Below, one piece after another: positions 6,792-11,827 of a stretch of DNA of 11,827 nucleotides; positions within the stretch are counted from its first letter, which is position 1, and the number at the start of each line of letters is the position of its first letter. The stretch is from contig JBHWOV010000039.1 in NCBI GenBank assembly GCA_043424535.1, positions 1 through 11,827 of the forward strand. Reading direction: 5' to 3'. The notes under the pieces are model-generated. The model did not search any database. It saw nothing but the letters and a program-made list of their open reading frames with translations, and was not told the origin of the DNA. This stretch comes from DSM-111022 sp043424535. GTDB taxonomy: Bacteria; Bacillota; Bacilli; Lactobacillales; Aerococcaceae. A program made the position numbers and the translations under genes.

Positions 6792-7607
6792 TCAATTATT
6801 TGAGGTGTTAAAGTATTTTTCAAGAACTTGTAATATTCCCTCATCATTATTGGAACCTGTAATATCGTCGGCAACTGCTTTCAGTTCTGTCGTTGCATTC
6901 TCAACAGCAACTCCAACTCCTGCTTGTTGGATCATAGAGATATCATTATTCCCATCTCCAACAGCTACGATTTCTTCCATTTTTATATTTAAAATGCCCG
7001 CTAGTTGTTCTAACGTTTTTCCTTTTGAAACATCTTTATGGAAAATTTCTAAATAAAATGGTTTCGAAGTGACCGCATTACATGATTGACCAAAGGAGCC
7101 ATTCAAATCTGCTTCGAGATGTTTAACGATCCGTTCATCCCCAACTCCAATAAATTTCAACATCGGTTGATCTAAGTTTTCAAAAAATGTCGCATCATAT
7201 TTCATCGGCATTCCTGTTAATTCAGCCTCGATATGAGTAAATGGATTTTCTTGGTCAATAATCACTGCTCCATCATGATATGTTAACGTTGCTAACTCAT
7301 TTTCTTTGAAAAAAGTTAATAATGCGTTTTGATCTTCCATCTCTATATGCTTCTCAAATAAACGTTCCATGGTATCCATTTTAGTAATGGTGGCACCATT
7401 AAAAGAAATAATATAAGAACCAAATTTATCTAATTGCAATTCTCGTGCTTCATCAAGCATTCCCTCCATTGGACGCCCACTTGCTAGCACTAGTTGATAA
7501 CCTTTCGCCTGAAAATCAATTAAAGCTTGTTTGGTATTTTCAGGAATCGCATATGAGTCATTAATTAAAGTATCGTCCACATCTACTACTAAACATTTAT
7601 AAGTCAT
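6792..7607 (-). CDS. Cof-type HAD-superfamily phosphatase
   Basis: 271 residues from the chosen ATG, the usual Cof/YidA size. Haloacid dehalogenase hydrolases with this C2B cap commonly dephosphorylate sugar phosphates or flavin/PLP-type cofactors; the substrate cannot be read from the sequence. Motif I is DVDDT at 9-13 (D9 nucleophile, D11 acid/base). Motif II is LASGRP with S43. A motif III lysine lies in DVSKGKTLEQL (about K195). Motif IV is GDGNND at 217-222. The cap occupies about 80-180. The frame reaches a GTG at 7617-7619, but GAGGA at 5 nt before ATG 7605-7607 marks the real start. It has its own promoter (7638-7666) and no clear terminator before the alaS leader promoter. Confidence 0.93.
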   Translation of the reverse strand: MTYKCLVVDVDDTLINDSYAIPENTKQALIDFQAKGYQLVLASGRPMEGMLDEARELQLDKFGSYIISFNGATITKMDTMERLFEKHIEMEDQNALLTFFKENELATLTYHDGAVIIDQENPFTHIEAELTGMPMKYDATFFENLDQPMLKFIGVGDERIVKHLEADLNGSFGQSCNAVTSKPFYLEIFHKDVSKGKTLEQLAGILNIKMEEIVAVGDGNNDISMIQQAGVGVAVENATTELKAVADDITGSNNDEGILQVLEKYFNTSNN

Positions 7608-7637
7608 CGATTTCCTCACTTTTCTTATTCTGCTTAT

Positions 7638-7666
7638 AATATAGCTTTATTCATATGGAATATCAA
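7638..7666 (-). promoter_or_regulatory. Promoter of the HAD phosphatase gene
   Basis: On the minus strand, -35 TTGATA (7661-7666, 5 of 6 consensus), 17-bp spacer, -10 TATATT (7638-7643, 5 of 6). It lies in the short gap after the UPF0316 gene, where I see no terminator hairpin. Confidence 0.7.
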
Positions 7667-7682
7667 GCATATTTATTATTTG

Positions 7683-8285
7683 TTAATCACTAATATAATC
7701 ATCTTTGGTCATATAGTCTGAATTTTCTAATTGCAATGCATCCAGTATGCTTTGTTCCGTTTGAGGCGTTTCTTTAATACGTTTAGATAAGAAGCCTCCT
7801 TTTATATATTTTGCTTCAGAAGAATAATAAAAGGCATGAGGACTGAGTTCATCAATAGCTTCATAGAGACTTCGCTCCGCTGATCTTGGTGTCATGGCCA
7901 TTAAAACCAATCTACCGCCATCACGGCCATAGCCTGTTTGAATGGTTACCCCATAACCTAGTTTTCTTAGATTCTCTGCTAATGTATGATCCATCGAATT
8001 TGTAATGATATGTACGACCGAATACCCCAAGGCGAGCTTATCTTCAATCAGCATTCCAATATATATACCGATGCCATATCCTAGAGCATAAGCAATTAAA
8101 TAGACGGGATTGGATAAATATTGCATTACCATCGAAAGTCCGACTGTATAAATGACTATTTCAATCATGGAAATAAAAGGTGCTAATTTTCGGTAACCCC
8201 TTAGTACTAGGATTGTCCGTATCGTATTTAAGGTGATATATAATAAATTAATAAAAAATATTTGTCCTAAGATTAACCAGTTCAT
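7683..8285 (-). CDS. UPF0316 membrane protein (DUF5698 + DUF2179, YebE-like), function unknown
   Basis: 200 residues. Three hydrophobic segments (about 3-28, 34-56, 60-82) form the DUF5698-type membrane part, with the conserved TIRTILVLRGYRKLAPFISM run between the first two. A soluble DUF2179-like domain follows (about 85-162), containing LRKLGYGVTIQTGYGRDG. Proteins of this arrangement are common in Bacillota as UPF0316; no function has been established to my knowledge. The C-terminal 35 or so residues are hydrophilic and make it slightly longer than most relatives. SD GGGAG (8293-8297) lies 7 nt before the ATG. It is divergent from the KdgT-like gene. Its own promoter is uncertain: a TATAAT on the minus strand at 8370-8375 lacks a good -35. 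Confidence 0.88.
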   Translation of the reverse strand: MNWLILGQIFFINLLYITLNTIRTILVLRGYRKLAPFISMIEIVIYTVGLSMVMQYLSNPVYLIAYALGYGIGIYIGMLIEDKLALGYSVVHIITNSMDHTLAENLRKLGYGVTIQTGYGRDGGRLVLMAMTPRSAERSLYEAIDELSPHAFYYSSEAKYIKGGFLSKRIKETPQTEQSILDALQLENSDYMTKDDYISD

Positions 8286-8333
8286 TGACTCACTCCCTTA
8301 TTTTTCTGGTTCCATCTTAACATATTGACTATG

Positions 8334-8391
8334 AGAATCCATGATTCTGTTTATCATTTGAATGATTGCATTATAAAATTATTTGATTGCA
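8334..8391. promoter_or_regulatory. Operator-like repeats in the divergent UPF0316 / KdgT spacer
   Basis: The 158-bp spacer holds two inverted repeats: AGAATC-CAT-GATTCT (8334-8348) and ATCATT-TG-AATGAT (8353-8366). It also holds a direct repeat GATTGCA at 8364-8370 and 8385-8391, offset 21 bp (two helical turns). The second copy overlaps the -35 of the permease promoter. This is a plausible repressor site, but the assignment is inference only. Confidence 0.35.
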
Positions 8392-8411
8392 AGTTTCTAA
8401 ATGGTTATAAT
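8383..8411 (+). promoter_or_regulatory. Sigma-A promoter of the KdgT-like permease gene
   Basis: -35 TTGATT (8383-8388), 17-bp spacer, -10 TATAAT (8406-8411). The start site would lie around 8418, about 26 nt before the ATG. AAGGAG at 8433-8438 is a strong ribosome-binding site at 5-nt spacing. Confidence 0.8.
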
Positions 8412-8443
8412 ATATCCGATTATATTTTAGATAAGGAGTCATT

Positions 8444-9388
8444 ATGCTTAAATTTATCAATAAAGTACCTGCAGGAACATTTTTAGTTCCTCTTATTGTT
8501 TCTATGATTTGTTATACTTTTTGGCCAAATATGACACGAATCGGCGGAATTACAGAGGCTGTTTTCTCTGGTGATTATCAAAATTTCATCGTTGGAGCAC
8601 TATGTTTATTCTCTGGAACAGGGATTAATCTTAAAACGGTTGGCAGCATGCTTAAACGTCAAGGAGTATTATTAATTGTCAAATTTATCATGGCGCTCGT
8701 TTTGGGGCTTGGTTTCTTATATTTGATCGGCCTTGAAGGTATTTGGGGTATTAGTGCCTTAGCTTTCGTCGTTGTTGTCTCCAGTATTAATCCTGCCGTT
8801 TATTTATCGATTGCAACCGATTATGGTACCATAGATGATCAAGGTGCATATGGATTTACGGGACTCTTCTCTATTCCTTTTGTCCCGATGTTAATTTTTG
8901 GAATTTATTTTTCAGGTGGTATCAGTCAAATGGATTGGACTCCTGTTATTTCTACTTTAATTCCATTAGCAATTGGTGTTGCCTTAGGTAATATTGACAA
9001 AGGTTTCAAAGAAATGTTTGTTCCTGGTGTCGCTGCAAGTTTACCTTTATTAGGTTGGAATATTGGTCAATCTTCTAATCTCTTCGATGCATTAGAATCT
9101 GGTTTGTCCGGAATTGTCCTGACATTATTCTTTTTACTTACTTGTTTAGTCCTTTATTTTACAGATACGGTGTTATTGAAAAATGACGGTGTCATTGCTT
9201 TGGCAATGTTTAATGTTGCAGGATTGTCCGTTTCAACACCTGCTATCCTCGCTAGCATGTATCCGGTATTAGAAAGTGATATGGTAGCAGCAACTGCACA
9301 AGTACTGACAGCTTGTGTTATCACAAGTATTTTATCACCGATCCTAGCCGGTAGAAGACATACATCTCTTTATCAAGATGTAGCATAA
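8444..9388 (+). CDS. kdgT: KdgT-family 2-keto-3-deoxygluconate permease
   Basis: 314 residues with about ten hydrophobic segments (near 13-27, 48-63, 75-98, 100-123, 139-159, 164-182, 191-208, 219-240, 248-272, 284-303). The N-terminus KVPAGTFLVPL, FSGTGINLKTVG, SSINPAVYL and FNVAGLSVSTPAILA match the KdgT family (TC 2.A.10). Its characterised members import 2-keto-3-deoxygluconate, a product of pectin/uronate breakdown, by proton symport. No KDG kinase, aldolase or uronate enzyme is seen in the window, so substrate is inferred from family only. It is monocistronic: own promoter (8383-8411), strong SD, and a bidirectional terminator directly after. It is the only complete plus-strand gene. 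Confidence 0.88.
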   Translation: MLKFINKVPAGTFLVPLIVSMICYTFWPNMTRIGGITEAVFSGDYQNFIVGALCLFSGTGINLKTVGSMLKRQGVLLIVKFIMALVLGLGFLYLIGLEGIWGISALAFVVVVSSINPAVYLSIATDYGTIDDQGAYGFTGLFSIPFVPMLIFGIYFSGGISQMDWTPVISTLIPLAIGVALGNIDKGFKEMFVPGVAASLPLLGWNIGQSSNLFDALESGLSGIVLTLFFLLTCLVLYFTDTVLLKNDGVIALAMFNVAGLSVSTPAILASMYPVLESDMVAATAQVLTACVITSILSPILAGRRHTSLYQDVA

Positions 9389-9402
9389 TATCTTAAAAAA
9401 AT

Positions 9403-9430
9403 AACCGAGAACATGAAGTTCTCGGTTTTT
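9403..9430. terminator. Bidirectional terminator between the KdgT-like and PepSY genes
   Basis: A perfect 10-bp stem AACCGAGAAC (9403-9412) with 5-nt loop ATGAA pairs with 9418-9427. TTTTT follows on plus (9426-9430), and a run of T (complement of 9394-9401) follows on minus. It lies between converging stop codons (9388 and 9439). Confidence 0.92.
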
Positions 9431-9438
9431 GTATTTTA

Positions 9439-10014
9439 TTAATCATCTGTATCAACATGTAATACTTCGCTATTAGTAGCATCAATTTTTACTTCAGCTT
9501 CATTGGTGTTTTGATCATCATCAAATTCAACTTCCCAGACCATTACACCACGTTCAGTATCATAATCTAGTGTCCAATGTGTTGGTGTTTCTAATTGTGC
9601 TTCGTTTTTAGCAATTTCTGTTGCTTCATCAATAGAGATAGCTTTTGTTAAATCTAATAAGTCATCTAACTGATTTGTATCATCATCTTCTTCTTCACGT
9701 TCAGTGATTGTTTTGTCTTTGGCATGATATGTAATTTGATATTCTTTATCTTCTGTTTTTCCATCGATATCAATTTCATAGAATTGGCCATCTTCTAATT
9801 CAACATCAATTTCTTCAATGCCAACATCTGGAAATTCTTCTTGAAATGCTGCGACTGCTTCGTCAACAGCCATTTGTAATTCAGTACGTGAATCTTCTGC
9901 CGTTAAACCGAAATAATTTGTATTATTATCGGATGATTCATTCGCTAAAACATTGGGTGTAAAAACAGCACCCATTAAACTGAGAGCAACAAAACTTTTT
10001 AGAATTTTTTTCAT
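9439..10014 (-). CDS. Secreted acidic protein with two PepSY domains
   Basis: 191 residues. The signal peptide is KK at 2-3, a hydrophobic core about 7-19, and probable cleavage after VLA (residue 24). There is no lipobox cysteine and no anchor, so it is probably released or held non-covalently at the surface. Two PepSY-like units follow: about 44-105 (helix LQMAVDEAVAAFQEEF, then paired strands) and about 125-188 (ISIDEATEIAKNEAQ helix, then WTLDYDTERGVMVWEVEF). An Asp/Glu-rich linker (about 107-122) joins them. PepSY domains are often proposed to inhibit or modulate peptidases; no activity is shown here. SD AGGAG (10025-10029) at 10-nt spacing. It is monocistronic, next to an LPXTG gene on the same strand. 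Confidence 0.88.
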   Translation of the reverse strand: MKKILKSFVALSLMGAVFTPNVLANESSDNNTNYFGLTAEDSRTELQMAVDEAVAAFQEEFPDVGIEEIDVELEDGQFYEIDIDGKTEDKEYQITYHAKDKTITEREEEDDDTNQLDDLLDLTKAISIDEATEIAKNEAQLETPTHWTLDYDTERGVMVWEVEFDDDQNTNEAEVKIDATNSEVLHVDTDD

Positions 10015-10038
10015 TTTGATATCACTCCTATCACCCTT

Positions 10039-10067
10039 ATTATACTAGCTGTTTATTATTTCATCAA
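10039..10067 (-). promoter_or_regulatory. Sigma-A promoter of the PepSY gene
   Basis: On the minus strand, -35 TTGATG (10062-10067), 17-bp spacer, -10 TATAAT (10039-10044). It lies just downstream of the LPXTG gene terminator, so the two surface genes are transcribed separately. Confidence 0.8.
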
Positions 10068-10082
10068 ATAAAATGAATAATT

Positions 10083-10113
10083 AAAAACGCCTTATCACAA
10101 TGATAAGACGTTT
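10083..10113 (-). terminator. Rho-independent terminator of the LPXTG gene
   Basis: Arms 10085-10097 and 10101-10113 form a 13-bp stem around a 3-nt loop. The single mismatch in DNA (10090/10108) becomes a G-U pair in the minus-strand RNA, which indicates that the minus strand is the functional one. TTTTT follows on minus (complement of 10083-10087). The hairpin starts 4 nt after the LPXTG stop codon. Confidence 0.9.
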
Positions 10114-10117
10114 GATC

Positions 10118-11566
10118 TTATTTACGTTTACGGCTAGCTAATAAGCTCGTACCACCTAATAATGAAGCAAGGCCTGCAACAACCGTTACCATCAATCCAG
10201 CTTCACCTGTTTCAGGTAATTTCTGCGTTTCTGATTTGTTAGATTCCGTATCAGCTTTTTTATCAATATTCACTATTTCTTCTTTAGGATTCTCAGTTTT
10301 CTCCTCTTTTAAATTAGGGGAAATTTCTTTGCGCTCTACACCTTCAGTTTTAGACCCGTCAGTTGTTAACTGAATGTAGTATTTACCGTCAGCACCCATT
10401 GAGACATTATATCCGTTGTTGATATCTGAATTCTTAATTAAAGCTTCAGCTTGTTTGATGGCTTCTTCTTTTGTATCAAACCCTTTATCAAAATCGAATG
10501 ACTCTTCGGTTGCGTCTTGGTCTACATTGTCTTCTTCTTTAGGTGTTTCTGGTTTAATTTCTTCACGTTCCACTCCCTCAGTCTTAGAACCGTCAGTTGT
10601 TAACTGAATGTAGTATTTATCATCCGCACCTTTTGAGATATTATATCCATTGTGAAGGTCTGAATCCGCAATTAAAGCTTCAGCTTGCTCAATTGCTTCT
10701 TCTTTTGTATCGAATCCGGTGTCTAAATCGAACTCCTCATCCGCAGAATCATTGCCTTCAACCACATTCTCTTCAAGTGTTAATTGAATTTGATACTGTC
10801 CATTTTCGAACTGTGTGATAACAAACCCTTTATGAGTAGGGAAGTCTGGTAATATTTCCTTAGCAGCTTCCTCAGCCTCCTCGATTGTGTCGTATAAGAA
10901 TGGGAGGTCTAAACGACCATCGTCTGGTTCACCTGGAACTAAATTATAGAAGAATCGACCGTTTTCCTCATAGACTTCAAAGCTTAAGTTTTCTCCACTT
11001 ACTCGAATTTCACCGAGTGCGGCACTTTCGGCCCCCATATATGTGTCGTATCCAAATTGCGCTGTTTCGTGGTCGAACACTTCAGGTTCAGCATCCCCTT
11101 TTCTTTGAATAGTGCTGATACCATCTTGTCGTAAACTGACAGTATAGGAGTCTGTCTCCTCATCATAGCGAACATCCATTCCGTTATAGTCCGTATTATA
11201 AGATAATGAAACTTTACCTATATCTATTGCGTATTGATAATCCTCAAAACCGTCAAGTTCTAGTGGATAGTCACGCTTTTGGTCGTCGACTGCTTCTTCA
11301 GTTTCTTCCTCAACAACATCACTACCTTCATCTACAGACTCCGCGGATTCTACAGCAGAACCCTTGTCCACGACTGATTCAGAACCTACTTCTGATTCAG
11401 TGGATTCTACCGACTCTACAACCGAACCACTTTCGACAGGAGCGACCTCTTCGATAGTTGGCTCATTTACATCTGACTCTACACTAGCAGCTAATACAAC
11501 AGGTGCTTGAAGTAAAATACCGCCCATTAACGATACAATCGATAATGATTTCAATGAATTCTTCAT
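10118..11566 (-). CDS. LPXTG cell-wall-anchored surface protein with tandem repeats, function unknown
   Basis: 482 residues from ATG 11564-11566. The frame extends to a TTG at 11608, but AAGGTG 6 nt before the ATG and the signal peptide at residues 1-26/27 (ending VVLAA) fix the start. Mature order: a Ser/Glu/Val-rich acidic region (about 28-96) with recurring VES/SVE; an unrecognised region (about 99-216); a diverged repeat (about 218-270); two near-identical repeats (about 277-346 and 355-423, offset 78 aa); a Lys/Glu spacer; then LPETG (450-454), a hydrophobic helix and RKRK. Sortase A should attach it to peptidoglycan. Each repeat reads GFDTKEEAI-QAEALI, GYN-S, then KYYIQLTTDGSKTEGVER. 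The helix-strand-strand layout is PepSY-like, but I do not recognise the family. No adhesin, LysM or enzyme motif is seen. Confidence 0.9.
   Translation of the reverse strand: MKNSLKSLSIVSLMGGILLQAPVVLAASVESDVNEPTIEEVAPVESGSVVESVESTESEVGSESVVDKGSAVESAESVDEGSDVVEEETEEAVDDQKRDYPLELDGFEDYQYAIDIGKVSLSYNTDYNGMDVRYDEETDSYTVSLRQDGISTIQRKGDAEPEVFDHETAQFGYDTYMGAESAALGEIRVSGENLSFEVYEENGRFFYNLVPGEPDDGRLDLPFLYDTIEEAEEAAKEILPDFPTHKGFVITQFENGQYQIQLTLEENVVEGNDSADEEFDLDTGFDTKEEAIEQAEALIADSDLHNGYNISKGADDKYYIQLTTDGSKTEGVEREEIKPETPKEEDNVDQDATEESFDFDKGFDTKEEAIKQAEALIKNSDINNGYNVSMGADGKYYIQLTTDGSKTEGVERKEISPNLKEEKTENPKEEIVNIDKKADTESNKSETQKLPETGEAGLMVTVVAGLASLLGGTSLLASRKRK
10356..10385 (-). repeat. Exact 30-bp repeat in the LPXTG gene, copy 1
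   Basis: These 30 bases are identical to 10590-10619 (offset 234 bp, i.e. 78 codons in frame). They encode the YYIQLTTDG segment of the last protein repeat. Flanking repeat DNA has diverged at synonymous and non-synonymous positions. Confidence 0.9.
10590..10619 (-). repeat. Exact 30-bp repeat in the LPXTG gene, copy 2
   Basis: Partner of 10356-10385, at the equivalent place in the preceding protein repeat. An exact block this long within otherwise diverged copies points to selection, recent duplication or gene conversion. Confidence 0.9.
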
Positions 11567-11612
11567 ATTTATCACCTTCCATATATAATTTTTTAGCATT
11601 TCTATCAACTTT

Positions 11613-11641
11613 ATTATAAGTGAAAACGCTCACAAATTCAA
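11613..11641 (-). promoter_or_regulatory. Sigma-A promoter of the LPXTG gene
   Basis: On the minus strand, -35 TTGAAT (11636-11641), 17-bp spacer, -10 TATAAT (11613-11618). This gives a 5' leader of roughly 40 nt. The spacer is occupied almost entirely by a cre operator (11621-11634). Confidence 0.82.
11621..11634 (+). promoter_or_regulatory. Catabolite-responsive element (cre), CcpA operator
   Basis: TGAAAACGCTCACA matches the published cre consensus TGWNANCGNTNWCA at every position, with the hallmark central CG and near-dyad TGAAAACG/CTCACA. It lies between the -35 and -10 of the LPXTG promoter. A bound CcpA/HPr-Ser-P complex would block polymerase there, so repression on preferred sugars is expected. 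The sequence match is seen directly; regulation is inferred. Confidence 0.8.
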
Positions 11642-11661
11642 TGGTTTACATTAATTTATAA

Positions 11662-11718
11662 TCTTAAATATAATAATAGTGCTCTTAAATATTTTAATGC
11701 TTTAACGATTTTTAAGAT
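11662..11718. repeat. 21-bp-phased TCTTAAATAT direct repeats plus an inverted copy, upstream of the LPXTG promoter
   Basis: TCTTAAATAT occurs at 11662-11671 and again at 11683-11692, an offset of 21 bp. TTTAAGAT (11711-11718) is an inverted partial copy. The block lies upstream of the LPXTG -35 box and downstream of the preceding gene's stop. It could be an activator site or A/T-rich UP-like DNA. The repeat is real; function is speculative. The rest of 11643-11763 is A/T-rich with no gene or clear terminator. Confidence 0.4.
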
Positions 11719-11763
11719 GTGAATTTATTATTTAATTAATTACAGTAAATAACGCGTTTATGC

Positions 11764-11826
11764 CTATGCTTCTATAACATCTTTTAATTCTTCAATATAT
11801 GAAATTGCACTTTGTGCTGCAATACT
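11764..11826 (-). CDS. C-terminal end of an unidentified gene, partial
   Basis: A minus-strand frame enters from the right edge and ends at TAG (11764-11766). Its last 20 residues read SIAAQSAISYIEELKDVIEA, an amphipathic helix. That is too little to name a family. It reads in the same direction as the LPXTG gene, whose own promoter begins about 120 bp further on. No strong hairpin terminator follows it; TCTTAAA/TTTAAGA arms (11683-11689 and 11711-11717) could form only a weak, long-looped stem. The frame could be spurious, but its length to the edge and helix-like composition favour a real gene end. Confidence 0.5.
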   Translation of the reverse strand, partial: SIAAQSAISYIEELKDVIEA

Positions 11827-11827
11827 G

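Noticed and set aside
7608..7619. GTG start of the HAD gene
   Set aside because: The GTG is part of the GTGAGGA ribosome-binding site of the ATG at 7605-7607.
10416..11457. Several plus-strand open frames opposite the LPXTG gene (10416-10607, 10597-10818, 10885-11112, 11206-11457)
   Set aside because: They are shadows of acidic, repetitive coding DNA. No ribosome-binding sites or recognisable domains, and the opposite strand encodes a clear signal peptide and LPXTG signal.
11567..11608. TTG start of the LPXTG gene adding 14 residues
   Set aside because: It would bury the signal peptide start, overlap the likely transcription start and lack an SD; the ATG at 11564-11566 has AAGGTG at 6 nt.
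11662..11692. LytTR-type regulator binding site
   Set aside because: The 21-bp phasing fits, but TCTTAAATAT does not match the LytTR consensus known to me, so it is left as an unassigned repeat.
1..11827. CRISPR array, insertion sequence, prophage, or rRNA/tRNA genes
   Set aside because: No regularly spaced identical repeats, transposase or integrase frames, target-site duplications, or tRNA/rRNA sequence signatures were seen. The only tRNA-related element is the T-box leader.

Overview
The window comes from a low-GC Gram-positive bacterium. The gene order, T-box leader, CcpA-type operator, LPXTG sorting signal, IreB and SD-led starts all fit Bacillota, most likely Lactobacillales (an Aerococcaceae/Carnobacteriaceae-like genome is my guess; the sequence does not fix the species). 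Nearly everything is on the minus strand. The exceptions are the 3' end of a metal-sulfur cluster assembly (DUF59) gene at the left edge and a KdgT-family permease at 8444-9388.

Positions 222-6549 hold the conserved Bacillota housekeeping block, read right to left: alaS (behind a T-box leader), ireB, ruvX, a DUF1292 gene, mltG, udk, greA. It seems to form at least three transcription units. alaS is controlled by tRNA-Ala charging through the T-box at about 6568-6755. ireB-ruvX-DUF1292 has its own good promoter at 3836-3864 and ends at a perfect hairpin terminator at 2704-2733. mltG-udk-greA starts in a symmetry-rich spacer and ends at a bidirectional terminator at 181-217. In the B. subtilis arrangement, as I recall it, yrrM/yrrN/yrrO lie between mltG and udk; here mltG and udk are adjacent.

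Positions 6792-9388 hold accessory-type metabolism: a Cof-type HAD phosphatase with its own promoter, a UPF0316 (YebE-like) membrane protein, and a divergent KdgT-like 2-keto-3-deoxygluconate permease. The permease has a consensus promoter but no ketodeoxygluconate catabolic genes beside it.

Positions 9439-11642 are the cell-surface part. A secreted, very acidic tandem-PepSY protein and a wall-anchored LPXTG protein lie side by side, each with its own sigma-A promoter and terminator. The LPXTG protein has an acidic Ser/Glu/Val-rich N-terminus and two near-identical 78-residue repeats, plus a diverged third copy. I do not recognise the repeat, but its helix-strand-strand layout resembles PepSY. 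A perfect match to the CcpA cre consensus fills the spacer between the -35 and -10 boxes of the LPXTG promoter, so carbon source probably controls this surface protein. This is the strongest lead in the window. A 20-residue C-terminal end of an unidentified minus-strand gene lies at the right edge.

I saw no CRISPR array, insertion sequence, rRNA or tRNA gene. Most of the window is ordinary conserved core. The novelty candidates are the LPXTG/PepSY pair with its regulatory region and several small operator-like symmetries in spacers.
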